Shown: positions 12,054 to 24,405 of the stretch, piece after piece
How positions within the stretch are numbered: the first letter of the stretch is position 1
Layout of the letters: the number at the start of each line of letters is the position of its first letter
Source of the DNA: Adiantum capillus-veneris
Taxonomy: Eukaryota > Streptophyta > Polypodiopsida > Polypodiales > Pteridaceae
Assembly: GCA_014529385.2 (NCBI GenBank)
Contig: CM043946.1
Location: 39,625,558-39,689,557 of the forward strand
Length of the DNA: 64,000 bases
Direction of reading: 5' to 3'
Notes under the pieces: model-generated
The model's database searches: none
The model's input: the letters and a program-made list of their open reading frames with translations, nothing else
What the model was told of the DNA's origin: nothing
Position numbers and translations under genes: made by a program

Positions 12054-15000
12054 ATGGCTGACAATGGTAAAGAGAGTGAAATTGATGTTGATAACTTTGA
12101 TTTTGCTCATGAGCAAGCTACTAATGATGCTTCAATGCTTGTTAACTATCTTGTTTCTAGGCTTCAACAAGCCATGGGCAATCCATCTCTCCAAAGTGAA
12201 GTGCAACGGCAGCTCCGTGCTCACGGGATTCTCCAAGCTCATCACCATGACGAGAGAACACCTAGGAAGCCTCCTTGTGAGACTACCAAAAGAGGTCTCT
12301 CTCCGATTCGGGAAGAAGAAGAGAATCCATACGAAGGGCTCAAGAATTTACTTCTTGATGATGCATCTCCTTCCCAAAGGAGAACTCAAGAGCCTCCACC
12401 GAAGGAACGAGAAAGAAGTGAGTCTCCCGCCACCTCGACGGAGATGGCTCCACGAAGACGGCGGGCTAAACGCTCTCCATCACCACCAAAGCGGAGAAGA
12501 CCATCACACTCTTCTCCACGCCATAATTCAAAGAGGGATGATAACAAGCAAGAGAAGAAAAAGGCGAGAAAGAGGACACCCTCTTCTCCATCTTCTTCAT
12601 CCTCTTCCTCTTATGAAAGTGATGGTGAAGACAACAAAGATCGAGACAAGAAAAAGGCGAGAAAGAGGTCCCCTCTTCTCCACCTTCTTCAAATTCTTCA
12701 CCTTCTGAAGAAAGTGATGGTGCAACCTTTGAACCATCAAAAAGAAGAGGCCATAGGAAATCCTATGCCGCATGGAAGAGGTCGTCCAAGTTGAAGAAAT
12801 TCAAAGAGGGAGGGAAGAGCATATCTTTCCTTACCTATGATGGTACCTTTGGTGCTACGGACAAAGTCTTGACCTTTGAACCATAAAAAAGAAGAGGCCA
12901 TAGGAAATCCTAGGCCGCATGGAAGAGGTCGTCCAAGTTGAAGAAATTCAAAGAGGGAGGGAAGAGCATCTCTTTCCTTACCTATGATGGTACCTTTGGT
13001 GCTACGGACAAAGTCTTGGCCTTTATCCAACAGCTCGATGCGGCATTTGGAGATGAGGGCTTCACAGAGTCCTCTAAGCTACGCCATGTAGCTATGCACT
13101 TTCAAAAGTCCGCCAGGCAATGGTGGTCTAGCCTACGAGCCAAGGGTGAAGCTCCACGAACATGGAAAGCTTTAAGAGCTTCCAATATGAAGCAGTTTTT
13201 GGCCACCGATGCCAAAGACAAAGTACTCACCGAATGGCGAAGCCTAAAGCTCTCTCCCTATGAATCCATCCACAAATATGTAGACAAGTTTTGGGACCTA
13301 CAACTGAAAGCCACTGTCTTCAAAAAGTTGGATTTTGGAGAGCAAAAGCAACAATTTTGTGCGGGCTTAACAAAAGAAATGGCGGAGTATGTCAACTCCC
13401 AAAGGCCATGTACCATATTGGCGGTAATACACCATACTATGGTGGCCTCTCGAATCAATTTCCAAATGGGGGCTAAAAGAAATAATAAGCCCACGGAAAA
13501 CAAGGGTTCCAACGAGCCAAAGGGGAAGGACAATGTCCAAAAGTCTCCTAAGGGCAACTCCAACAAAGCTAAAGAGAAGGGAGTTTACAAAGGTAAGAAC
13601 AAACTCTCTCCTGAAGAGCTTGAGCGTTATCTCAAGGATAACCGGTGTTTCAAGTGCGGAGAACAAGGGCATGCGTACCGTGCTTGTCCCCAAAAGAACA
13701 ACCGCCAAGATCCTCCTAGAGCTTCCTTGGTTGAAATCCAAGAGGAGGAGACTCACCAAACTCACCACAAAGGATCTCCTCTATGCCATGCTTGGGGAAA
13801 GGTAAGAGAACATGATGCTTTTATTCTCTTTGACCCTGGTTCTACTCACAATTTTATATCTATAGAGTTGGCCACCAAGCTAGGCATACAATCCTACGAG
13901 ATGGGAGATGTCCTACCCGCAGACAGTGCCTTCAAGGGGCAAGAAGCTTCAGTCACTCCCTTAATCGGGAAATTGAGGCTTCATGTCCAAGGCTATGTGG
14001 ACAAAGAGGACTTATTTATCTCTCCTCTCAAGCATGAGGATGTAATCCTAGGGGCACCATGGTTTGACCGCCTGGCTGCCGATGTTAAATTTCCTGAAAG
14101 GAGAATCTCCTTTAAGTTCACGGAAAAAGACATGTATATAGATGCTAAGGAAATGGGTAACACTATTCCCATTGTACATACACCAGCTTTCAACAAGTCA
14201 ATAAAGAGCTCTATTTCCGTGTACATGATTTTTGTTAAAGATTCTCAAAATGAACCTAATGCTTTAGCAAAAGAAAATAAAAGCAACCAAAAGGAATTAG
14301 AGTTATCCAATTTTCTCAAGGGGTTTCAAGATGTTTTTATTGACAACATCCCTTGTGAGCTACCTCCTAAACGAGGTAATGATGACCATGCAATTGAACT
14401 TCTTCCAGGAAGTTCACCGCCTAACAAACCTCCTTATAGAGTTTCTCAAGCTCAACAAGAGGAGATTATGCGGCAAGTGCATGAGTTAGTTGAGAATGGC
14501 ATGGTTAGGCCTAGCTCATCTCCATTTTGCTCACCTGTGCTATTAGTGCAAAAGAAAGACGGCACATATCGTATGTGTGTCAACTATAAAGCACTAAATA
14601 GGATCACTATCAAAAATAGGTTTCCCGTTCCACGGGTAGAAGACCTATTTGATAAGCTACAAGGATCGACCTAAAAAGTGGCTATCATCAAATAAGGATA
14701 GTTGATCAAGACATCGTAAAGACTGCCTTTCGCACCACATTTGGTCTTTATGAGTACATTGTCATGCCTTTTGGCTTGACCAATGCACTAGACACATTCA
14801 ACCGCTTGATGGAGAAGATGTTCAGGCCTCATCGAACCTTCACTGGAGTGTTCTTTGATGATATTATCATCTACTCTAATTCATTAGACGAACACAAGCA
14901 ACACCTCCAGGTAATATTTCAAGTTTTAAGAGAGAATAAACTTTATGTTATCGAAAGAAAAGTGAATTTTTCTTGCAAGAGATTCAATATTTAGGTCACA

Positions 15001-17111
15001 TTATCTCTCAAGATGGCATCCAAATGGATCCATCAAAGTTAGAGGTAATAAAAGGATGGCCTAAACCAAGGAATCTCCATGAACTAAGAAGCTTTATAGG
15101 TATGTGTGCATACTATAGACGCTTCATAGAAAAGTTCTCACAAATTGCGGAACCATTACATGACCTAACAAAGAAAAGCGTTAGGTATACATGGTCTGCT
15201 AAGGAGAACAATGCTTTCGAAAAGCTTATCTCTCAACCTGTGCTTACACTACCAGATCTCTCAAAACCATTTGAGGTCCAATGTGATGCATGTGGTGATT
15301 GCCTTGGAGCTGTTTTGCTCCAAGAAGGGCACGCCATAGGCTATGAGAGTCGAAGGCTCGACCCTTTTGAGCAAGCTCTAGGCATATACGAAAAGGAACT
15401 CCTTGCAGTTCTACATGCCTTAGACTCATGGAAGCACTATTTATTGGGGACTCCTTTCATTCTGCGAACGGATCACCAAAGTCTTAAGTACTTCATGACG
15501 CAGACCAAGCTCTCCGACAAACAAATGAGGTGGGAAAATTTCCTTTCGCAATTTCATTTTCATATTGCTCACATTGCTGGCAAGCATAATCAAGTAGCTG
15601 ATGCACTCTCAAGATGACCGAGAGTGAATACGGTTTCCATAGCAACTCACAATGATCTATCTTTAATGATAGATGAGTACGGTATTGATCCCGATTTTAG
15701 AGATGTGATTTCAGCCCTTGCATTATGGAAGAAAGAAGAACCATTTACTTTACAAGATGGTTATCTTCTCTATGGCAATAGACTATGCGTTACTAACTCA
15801 CTACGTGAGAAAGTAATGTATGAATCTCATGCTCCACCGTATGCGGGGCATAGAGGGATTCAGTCTACCTTAAAGGGAATTGAAACATATTTCTATTGGC
15901 CTACCATGAAAGTGAACATACAAGAGTATGTTTCTAAATGTGTGGTATGCCAAAAGACAAAATTTGAGAGAGGGAAGCAACTTGGATTGCTTCAACCCTT
16001 GCCAATCACTAATTCACCATGGGAGAGCATATCCATGGATTTTATCTGCCTAAGTCTATCCATGGGAATACGGGAATATGGACGATAGTAGACAGGTTCA
16101 GTAAACAAGCTCATTTTATACCTGTCAAAAAGACTATCAAAGCCCATCAAATGGCAACCCTCTTCATTTCACAAATTTTCAAGTACCATGGCTTGCCAAT
16201 GTCCATAGTGTCGGATAGAGATCCTAGAATGACCAGTAATTTCTGGAAGGGTCTCTTTGAGAATTTAGGGACAAGGCTAAACTTCTCTTCAGCCTATCAT
16301 CCACAAATGGATGGCCAAAGTGAAATAGCTAACCTAACCATTCTCGATCTACTAAAAGCCTATGTAACGGAAGTAGATCAAAGATCCCAATGGGAGAAGT
16401 ACTTACCCTAAGTGGAGTATGCTTACAATAACACTGTACATACTTCCACGGGAAAAGCACCTTCGAGGTAATTGAGGGAAGATAAAATAGTCCCTTGCTA
16501 CTTAAGGTACATGGGAAGATCTTCGCTGTGCAGATGAGTATAGCCGAGACCTACAAGAATCTTTTCAAAAGATTAAGGATGCTATCTCTATCTCACAGCA
16601 AAGGCAAAAGGCTGCTGCTGACAAGCACAGAAGAGCCCAAGCCTTTAAAGAAAATGATTGGGTCTTATTAAAGTTTCCCAAGGCTCGATTAAGGCACACG
16701 ACGTGCAAGAATCCTATAGGCCACCAAAAGTACTATGCTAAACTAGCAAAAAGGTACTATGGTCCCTTCCAGATTTTTAGGCCAATCAATGAGATGGCCT
16801 ATCAACTCAAGTTGCCCAATCATTGGCTCATACACAATGATTTCCATGTGAGCCTATTAAAGCCTTACAAAGGAGAGCCACCTCAAGAACCAACTATTGA
16901 AGACCCATCGGAGATCGAGGACCAAGAGGAGGTGCTGCAGCCCGAGTCCATTCTCCGACATGAAGACGAGGTATTAAGAGGCGGTAAGACTATCCGACGA
17001 TATCTTATTAAGTTTAAGAATTATCCTTTTGAAGATGCTAGATGGATGCAAGGCATACAATTAAAGGATAACCTAAACCTTGTCAATGCTTACAATGCTT
17101 CCCAAGAGTAA
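12054..17111 (+). pseudogene. gag-pol polyprotein of chromovirus element 1
   Basis: The start at 12054 (MADNGKESEIDVDNFDF) opens a basic, Ser-rich gag N-terminus. A frameshift near 12670 and a stop in a 147-bp duplication follow. From 12938 the frame continues as capsid (ARQWWSSLRAKGEAPRTW, about 13110-13165), a CCHC knuckle (CFKCGEQGHAYRAC, 13648-13689), and a retropepsin (FDPGSTHNFIS, near 13830). The RT includes KKDGTYRMCVNYKALN near 14553 and VFFDDIIIYS near 14849. RNase H follows near 15270, then the integrase zinc region and DDE core (15830-16400) and a chromodomain-like end (RRYLIKFKNYPFEDARWM, about 16995-17050). Compared with element 2, 19 nt are deleted near 14672, removing RT motif A with its catalytic Asp, and about 7 nt are lost near 16050 in integrase. 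The protease triad is D-P-G, not D-S/T-G. It cannot be autonomous. Confidence 0.92.
12725..13018 (+). repeat. 147-bp tandem duplication inside gag
   Basis: Units 12725-12871 and 12872-13018 are nearly identical. Both begin ACCTTTGAACCAT and end CAAAGTCTTG. The length is a multiple of three. One difference, CATCAA versus CATAAA, puts a stop in the second unit. Confidence 0.92.
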
Positions 17112-17453
17112 GAAAATGTACAAAATGTTAAAAATGAACAAAGTTTTTTGTCTTATAAGACTCTCTTTTTCTTTATTGTGCAAAAAAATGAAGTAGTATG
17201 CATGCTTAGATCAAGTTTGCGGAGACGACGTCTCCCAAACACCAAGTAGAGCTTGTCACTCTACTATGGAAGATTGATAGGACTAATGTGCAGACATGCT
17301 TGCGGCAGCCTCAGGCTCTCAAGCTCCAAATGGACTAGTCATCCATTGTGGAATGATGTTGTAGGGTAACATAGGGATCATCTACCCGCCAAGAAAAGAA
17401 CTCATGAATATGCTTTATCTTCTCTACACCATGATCGAGGACGACTATGATTT

Positions 17454-17588
17454 TAAGAGAGAGGTAATGTCATAATAATCAATATCTAATTCTCCTAAAT
17501 GATTTTCTCATGTTAAACTGATCATTTAATATGGGGAAGTGCCAGGGGAGAAAAAGCTAGAATATTGGTTAAGCTAGCAGACCGGCCA
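17454..17588 (+). mobile_element. Polypurine tract and truncated 3' LTR of chromovirus element 1
   Basis: AAGAGAGAGGTAA precedes the LTR start at 17468. Homology to the 5' LTR runs to ACCGGCCA at 17588, with one visible difference (GGGGAG versus GGGCAG), and then stops abruptly. Confidence 0.88.
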
Positions 17589-17905
17589 TGTAAGACCAGC
17601 GGGTAGACAGACATGCGAATAACCTCCCAACTATCCTATATATAGGCCCCTGGCCCTCTTCCATATATAGACCCCTTTACTGCATGTGTGTCCGGCACAT
17701 TGCCCGGGCCGTGCCCATCTAGCCCTACCCTTGGCATGACATTACTCCCCCCTTGGAGAAGCATTTTCGTCCTCGAAAACACAAGTGGTGGTATCTTCAT
17801 AAGAACACTAATGTTTTCCACCTTGGCATCCCTCATGGATCCAACGGTTCGTTGAATTGGAACCCGGTGCATTGGGAGGTTCAATAAAATCAAGAGTAAC
17901 ATCTT
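17589..17905 (-). mobile_element. Short LTR (153 bp) and 3' internal end of an antisense Ty3-like element
   Basis: In antisense, GGACGAAAATGCTTCTCC then AAGGGGGGAGTAA (PPT) is followed by an LTR-like block running TGTCATGCC...GGTCTTACA (17741 down to 17589). The phrase FxDENASPRG before the purine tract resembles the 3' untranslated ends of plant Ty3 elements, which often read VFEDEN...RGE. The insertion point is exactly the end of element 1's LTR homology, so this element probably landed in that LTR. A matching 5' LTR was not found to the right. Confidence 0.55.
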
Positions 17906-18313
17906 GATTTTCTACCTCGTTGTCCCTGTGCAACCGTCTTGGTTAACCGACTCATAATCAAAAGAGCGTGAAGGCTCCATTTAGAACTCACTTGAGAATG
18001 CTAAACAAGTTATCACAACTAGGAGGTGTTTAAATGCATACCCAGGTTTCAGAATTTCTGAAGGTACTGGAATGTGCAATATAACCTCGGCTCATCTTTC
18101 CATGAAAGTACTATGCTGACATATTCATCAGCAGCAACCAAGTCCTTGACTTGCAGTGGTTTCTTGCCAATAGTCAACCTCATCCAAACTGATAATTAAG
18201 GTTGATAACTTGAGAATAACAGGCAAAGACTAGAACTAGCCGTAACATGCCTTTCATCATATGAAGCAAACTCCAAACCAGAAAGGTAACCGATCTAGTT
18301 GTTTCACTTCTTG

Positions 18314-18388
18314 CTAACGTATGCACTTAGCATATCCTTTAGCGTGCTTTACTAACGTATGCACTTTGCATATCCTTTAGTACCAAAT
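18314..18388. repeat. 38-bp tandem duplication
   Basis: CTAACGTATGCACTT followed by GCATATCCTTTAG occurs at 18314 and again at 18352 with few differences. Confidence 0.75.
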
Positions 18389-18833
18389 AGAATGCTTGTA
18401 AGCTGCCCATCCTATGCAGGATGAATAGCAACAGTAAGAGTGAGATGGTTTCCCCCAACCACTTACAGACAATCGCCCACGACTGATGACAAACTATGAC
18501 TCAATCATTGAGTATCCAGCCATATACTCGATATGGAATGGAGACAACCAACTAGGTTGAAAGCAGATTGGAGTTTCAAGCAGCCAATCACGAACACCCA
18601 TACTCATCCATCACCTTGTATGGCAGGGTGTACACTCATACTAAGTCTGCAAGAGAGATTGCACTGGCAGTGCAAAAGATTGCAGAAACAATAATGTCCA
18701 TGAATTTGCATGCCGCTCCGAATAAATTTGTGGTAAACACTAGGGCCCATAACACCTAGCGTGCATGCATTTAACACAAACATATCCGAACCGCAATTCC
18801 ATGACAAGACTTTCCACGGTACGTACGTGAAAG

Positions 18834-19009
18834 TTTTGCAACAAATTTGGACCATAATAGATGTGACAATCCGATCACACCTAGGTACCAACCATGAGAC
18901 AGTCTCATGAATATAGCATATTTTGCAACAAAAGTTGGACCATAACAGAATGTGACAACCCAGTCACACCAAGGTACCAACCATGAGACATTCTCATGTA
19001 CATAGCATA
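18834..19009. repeat. 87-bp tandem duplication
   Basis: Copies start TTTTGCAACAAA at 18834 and 18921. Both contain TTGGACCATAA, GTACCAACCATGAGACA and ATAGCATA. Divergence is moderate. The two minus-strand ORFs that begin MVPRCD and MVPWCD are products of this repeat. Confidence 0.85.
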
Positions 19010-20278
19010 CTTAGCTATATGTAGAAACGACCCTCCATTAAGGTGGTTTCACAACACTTGGAATCATAACAAGTTTGTACTTAGTACCCGACAATTTCTG
19101 GCCACTGAAATTGCTCCTGATACTGTGTGCTTAAAATGGTCGAACCAATGGATGCGACCAGCACCTAGGGACTTCGTCGCGACACATTGGTAAAATTTGG
19201 CACCAGTGTCAGTCCAAGAGACTCATATTCTCCACATGTGGAATATGTATCAAACAAGGATATCAAGAAAAGCGACATCCATCAAGTACGAGCTGGTACT
19301 TGTGTGTGGAGGTAACTGCAAACACTCCGCGACAAGAGTGAGAGGGACCCTCATTATCATGCTCCACACTGGCTAAACTGAACTCCTTGATTTCCTAGAC
19401 CATGTTGTATCCCATGTGACAACATGTGCCAAATCGAACCCTATAACTAGGTTCGTAACAGCATAAGGTATAGTGGACACTACGGTCCAGAATACTCTGT
19501 TCCAACATGCCCTTGGCATGGCTTTGAAACATTCAAGCGTATTTATACGACTTGCACTGGAAACCGTGGGTGTTGCCTGCGCAATCCAACCCCTTTGGTT
19601 AACATCTACGTAGTCAAACCCCTTGGTAAAACCCTCTGTAGAAACTACTCAACTAGCAGGCAACGGTAACCAACATAGTTAACCGTGTACCTAATGATTG
19701 GAATCAACTCGAAAAGTTGAATTCGTCCGCTACCGTGTGGTAGATTGTGGAATTCTTTCCTTGAAAGTTTAACGGGGAGAGATCAAACTGTGATCCTCAA
19801 TGCCTAGGGAGTGATTTAGCAGTCACCCTCCGGGCCAGCCATGGTGTCTCAACTGATTGCTGTATCTATACTTCCTTGTAGAGATCAACTGCTGTGAGTT
19901 CAAGATTTATCAAAACTCAACTTGAGTGTCGCACTGAAAACATGTAGTGCAAAAATGACACTGTAAATAGTCTGAATGACAAGACCCTTGCTTGTCCATT
20001 AATGTCGATGTATACTTGCGTGGGTAGATCTGTTCACGCTTGAGAACAATCACCCAAAGAATGCCAATAGTTGGCTCTTACCCTTGGCCTGACAATGGCT
20101 CTTAGCCTGTGTGGCTCATAGCCCTTGTGCAAATTAGTGTTCAATGGATGAACCGATGAAGACCAATTTGAGTAGCATCTTAGCCACGTGCTAGTTGAGA
20201 GTTAGAGCACCTTGGCTAAGGCTGACTCACGAGCAAAACACGTGTCAAAGATTCTGAGAAGATTTTCATTATTCCCTT

Positions 20279-20280
<2 letters not shown>

Positions 20281-20343
<63 letters not shown>
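20281..20343. repeat. (GA)n microsatellite
   Basis: About 31 GA units without interruption. Confidence 0.95.
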
Positions 20344-20352
<9 letters not shown>

Positions 20353-20565
20353 TGGGCTGCGGAACGTTCCTTGAACGACTATGATGTGTATAGTTGATTG
20401 CCATGCTCCTGTGCATCTTACGCCTAACGTGCAGTGTATCCTATAAACATGCAACACGTTTTTGCTATGACTCTCTCATTGAGAGAGGTAACAGAAAAAC
20501 ACAACCACATCTTGATCTACCTGGCTTGCAGGGTCGTGATTGTATAAAAATGACTTAGCATTGGC

Positions 20566-21861
20566 ACTGATGGGGGCTTTTCACAAGCCAAGCTCCCATA
20601 CCCCTCTTCTCTCGTCCCCACCCCATGAAAACCCCCTCTTAGGGAGGGAGTGATAAAAGACATTGGAAAAAGTAAGAAAAAAATAAAGTATGATTATGTA
20701 AATATATGAGAAAGGTAAAATAGGCCACCTCATGCGTGCGGGGCAGCCCATCCCCACCTTGTCTCCTTTTTCTTCACTGTTGCCCCGTCGTGTGTCCCTT
20801 TTCCTCTCCTCCACTCAAAAGGTCAACCCCCTCTCTCTTCCCCATGTCCTTTCTCCTTTCTCTCTCCCCTCAAGCTACCCCACCTCTCACCAATAATGCA
20901 TTCTAACTCACCAATAATGCACCCTAACTCACATGCAACTTACCGTATCTTCCAAAATAGTATACCCCACCCCCCCTTTCTCTCTCCTATCATATCCCAT
21001 GACCCAAATACCCCCCCCTCTCTCTAAAGGGCGCCATGTCTCTTGTCTTGTAGCTAAATAACCTCCCCCACACTCACACACACTCAGTTTCACTAAAAAA
21101 GGTGCCCACAGACCCATCCCCACCCGGTGGTTACCTGATTTTTCTTGTGTTCACACATCTGAACACACTCCTCTCTCTCCCCTCTTGTAATTACTTTATT
21201 CTCCATGTCACCTCTCACTTTTTTTCATCAACCCATCTCTCTCTCTTAGTCTCTCTCTCATGAGACTGTTGTTCTGGCACATATACACACAGCCAGACAA
21301 GTGGGGCCCACAGTCACATGGCCTATGTAGATAATGATTTCTTCATTTCTAAATTCTAGAATTTCTTCCCCCCCTCCTCCCCTATATAAAGAGGGGTCAC
21401 CATCACACAAAAACACACAACATCACCAAAGAACACACTATGCACTGTGTGTGCCTAGTGCACACACACACCCACACCATCACCATCACCGCAATCACCA
21501 TGCTTGTCTTGAGCATGACCTCTACACCCTTGGCTATGGAAGATGAAGGGCAACTAAATGAAGGATGATGGCCATAATCCTCGTGCGAGTCTTCGCCATC
21601 AACTCCCACCTATCCGCCATGTGCTCTACCACTCTCTCCCTTCTCATTCCCCTACCCTATGCTCCCCATTTCATCGCCTAATTCTCTAAATAAAGCTTTA
21701 GGTTTTGTGAGTATGTTTTCTTGCAATGTTTTGCCCATGTGAGGTGTGCGGAATCGCCACCTAGTCTTGTGTTTTGGAGTGAGCTTGTGTATGTGTGAAG
21801 GGTGTGCGGATTCACCATCCTTTTGTGATGCCTAAGTACTAAGCCGCTATACCCCCTCCCT

Positions 21862-21904
<43 letters not shown>

Positions 21905-22225
21905 TTGATCTCATTCCCTTTCCTTTTCATCATTACTCCCAAGCATCCATCTCTCTTGGATGAAAAATTTGTTATGGTGGTGTGTTGTTTGCATCCTAGC
22001 CGCTGAAGCTAGGTGGTGCCCCTGTTTGCTTTACCATGACAGGCTCGAGGCGCGCCATTCGGTCCCCGGTGTTTTAGAGGCCGTCGGGGTTCGGGGTTCG
22101 CTTTGCTCCCGTCAGCACTTTGCCTGTGAAATAAGTCCTAGATTTAGGTTCCTTTTAGTGATGTTGGGTGTTGATAGCAACCAACCATCAGGTGCAACAA
22201 TCCATCACTTAGTCTGTCCTTGACA
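20566..22225 (+). other. Pyrimidine-rich LTR-like block with TATA box
   Basis: The style of the DNA changes sharply here, with long CT/CCC-rich tracts and a clean TATATAAA at 21383-21390. This is followed by AATAAAG at 21688 and a (CT)n tract at 21867-21900. It then returns to the flanking style. The order U3-like, TATA, polyadenylation-like signal fits a solo LTR or 5' end of a retroelement lodged in the surrounding repeat DNA. Clear terminal dinucleotides, a target duplication, a PBS or a PPT were not found, so the boundaries are guesses. Confidence 0.35.
21383..21390 (+). promoter_or_regulatory. Candidate TATA box
   Basis: TATATAAA sits in a C-rich context ahead of a CA-rich leader-like stretch, with AATAAAG about 300 bp downstream. 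This is a promoter layout typical of plant LTRs; no gene follows. Confidence 0.4.
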
Positions 22226-24199
22226 GAGTTGCGAGTGTGATAGCGGAAGCATAATGCATAAAGTGGTGGAATCCATGCCACCTGCTTAGCATGCCTTGCA
22301 TGCAAAAACGTAAGCCCTTGGCTACTATAACGGTCTCAAGCGTGAGAACCAAAACCATAAGTGCCTTGCACAAAATAAACTGGTAGGGATTCTGTGCGCT
22401 GACATTCCCTATTTTGCCAGTTCCCCAAACTTGTGTGCCAAAGCCCTTGATTCAAATCAATGGCAGTATCGTGGCACAAGGGAAAAGCCGTGCTTCATGT
22501 AAAATTGCCAAAGCACTTTGCTTTGCACAATGACAGTAATTGCCAAGTAACTTAAACTTAAACTTAAACTTGGCTAACCTAGTAGTTGTTGTTGCAACCG
22601 GTTGTTATGAGATTCCTAAGGGAAAGCTCGCGTAAAGGTGGCTCATAGCCAAATCGGCTGTGCGAGAAAGATTTGTCACATATGGATATACGCCCTCTTG
22701 TATCATATACATCCGTCGTATACGGAATGAAATAATCTGCAAACCGTTTGCCAAGGCCGTCCCAAGTTTGTATGCTCATAGCATATGCCAAACGTGGTGA
22801 GTCATTATGCAAGATGCATAAATAGAAGCCGTGCTTCAGCTAAATCTGTTAGTGCTAATAGCCAACTGATGTGGCTACAAAAAGCATGACAAAAAGAATC
22901 GACCTTGTCGAGCAATTTCAAGTGAAATTAACCAGTATTGTGTGACAAGCATCCTATGTTGGCTTGTAGAAACAGTGACAAGGAGTCGGTCATGCCGAGC
23001 AACTTGCTGCCCTCAACAAATCCAGTAATATGCCATCCTGTCACCTTGAGATGTGGAAAAACTGGCCCTTGGCCTTGTCTTTGAAGCAAAAAGTAACATG
23101 TGATGAGCGTGCTCCATCAAGGTACTCAGGAGAAGCCATGCTTCATATAATTATGTCCGGCCTCTTTGCCAATAAATGCTATTAGCGACTAACGACATAG
23201 CAAAAAAAGTCGACCTTGTCAAGCATGCATAAAAAATTGACCGTGCCCAATTATAAACATAATGGCAAAACAGTAAAACACGTGCAAGTGGTGCATCTCA
23301 TACCTGCTTGGCATTATGAATGATAGCCGTGATTATTCAGTCCATTGCATACAAGAGTTATGAAGCACATGTGCAATAAGTATTCCACTTCATGCTGTCA
23401 AGGGCCTTGCCCAATTCGCAACCAATGTGGAATCTTGTGAGCAACTTCAATGCTCCAGTGGTGTTACACAAACCGTGCGTCGGCCCTGCCGAGTTCTATG
23501 CACCTTGAACAAGAGCGTTGCAGTAGAATCATTCAAGCCTTGCTTGATAAATTCTACCTATCTCTTGGCGGCAACCATTGCACCAGTCGGAATTCACAAA
23601 ACCAAACAAAGTGCAGATGATTGTATAAAGAATGCAAAAAGTAATGCCAAAACACAAACAAAATACCTGGAATCATGGCGAAAATCCATGAAGGCATCAT
23701 AGCCGTTGAAGGATCCTGCTCTTAGTCGACCAAGCCAAACATTTTGACTGCCGTCCTGAAGCCTTGCTCACATTGCTTTTGCTTGAAAAGTGGTTCACCG
23801 CTTTCCACAAGCATAATCCCTTGGAAAGCTTGATCACGTGAATAGCCGTACCTACCTATCCGTGTGCCGACATGGTCGTACCATGTTGGTTCTTGCCAAT
23901 TGCCGTGCAAAGCGACTGTAGCCTTGAAATTCAAGATATGCAGTATTTCAGATTTTTTGCATAGTTCTTGTCCAACAAATTCCGGTCGATCTTCCCCTGT
24001 TGCTGAGATTGTACTTGAATCTCATTGCCGTCCGAAGCCATGGCTCCCATGCATCTCGTGGGGCTTGGCCCTTGGCCTGATCCTAGGGAAAACCCGTGGT
24101 AATATTCAGCTTGCCAAAATCTACCTGCACCACACCACGCCTTGCAGCCATCGCCTCCCACCTTGGCTCACCTCCACCACACGACGGTTACTTGGGCTC
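22226..24199. other. Gene-free DNA with diverged ~300-bp reiterations
   Basis: No coding signature was recognised. Short phrases recur at roughly 300-340-bp spacing. Examples are GCCGTGCTTCA-like at 22487, 22828 and 23135, and TCGACCTTGTCGAGCA-like at 22893, 22985 and 23207. The style matches 17906-20565, so the two flanks probably belong to one element split by the block at 20566-22225. Confidence 0.4.
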
Positions 24200-24391
24200 T
24201 GTTGGGGTATAAAGCCCAATGTGGTCGCCCAGGTAAGTGGGCGGGCCGCCAGGTATGTACACATATTCTTTTGTAAAAACCTAATAAGAACTCACTATGC
24301 TCTACACATTACAGTAGAGCGAGTTCACCATATCGTCGTGCTCTTCTTCTCGCACTCTCTCTAGCGTCACACTTTTGCTCGTACTCCTTCA
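24200..24391 (+). mobile_element. 5' LTR of Copia element 2 (about 192 bp)
   Basis: It begins TGTTGGGGTATAAAG and ends CTCCTTCA, followed after two bases by the primer site. The start is chosen from the TGTTGG consensus, because no partner LTR is available for comparison. Confidence 0.65.
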
Positions 24392-24393
24392 AC

Positions 24394-24405
24394 TGGTATC
24401 AGAGC
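24394..24405 (+). other. Primer binding site (initiator Met tRNA)
   Basis: TGGTATCAGAGC is the exact common plant primer site. Confidence 0.9.

Larger units (their letters stand above)
10057..17588 (+). mobile_element. Ty3 chromovirus element 1, inserted in Copia integrase; 3' LTR truncated
   Basis: The same start, TGTCATAATAATCAATATC, occurs at 10057 and 17468, marking the two LTRs. A methionine-type primer site lies at 11638 and a polypurine tract at 17454-17467. The internal ORF carries gag, protease, RT, RNase H, integrase and a chromodomain, which defines a chromovirus. It interrupts the antisense Copia pol at 10056. Only the first 121 bp of the 3' LTR remain, because another LTR starting TGTAAGACC begins at 17589. 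Confidence 0.9.
17906..20565. other. Gene-free, repeat-structured DNA, possibly internal part of a LARD-type element
   Basis: No protein domain was recognised on either strand. Base composition is even and phrases recur (see the repeats at 18314 and 18834). It lies next to an antisense LTR and PPT but has no gag or pol. That combination suggests a large non-autonomous LTR retrotransposon derivative, as an inference only. Confidence 0.4.

Noticed and set aside
12046-12708. 220-codon ORF overlapping the gag start of chromovirus 1
   Set aside because: It is a shadow frame of the gag ORF starting at 12054; it has no motifs and its Leu/Arg-rich content mirrors Ser/Pro codons of the true frame.
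23427-24364. ORFs of 91 and 166 codons in the gene-free block
   Set aside because: No domains, no conserved spacing, and the second runs into the Copia 2 LTR; considered chance.
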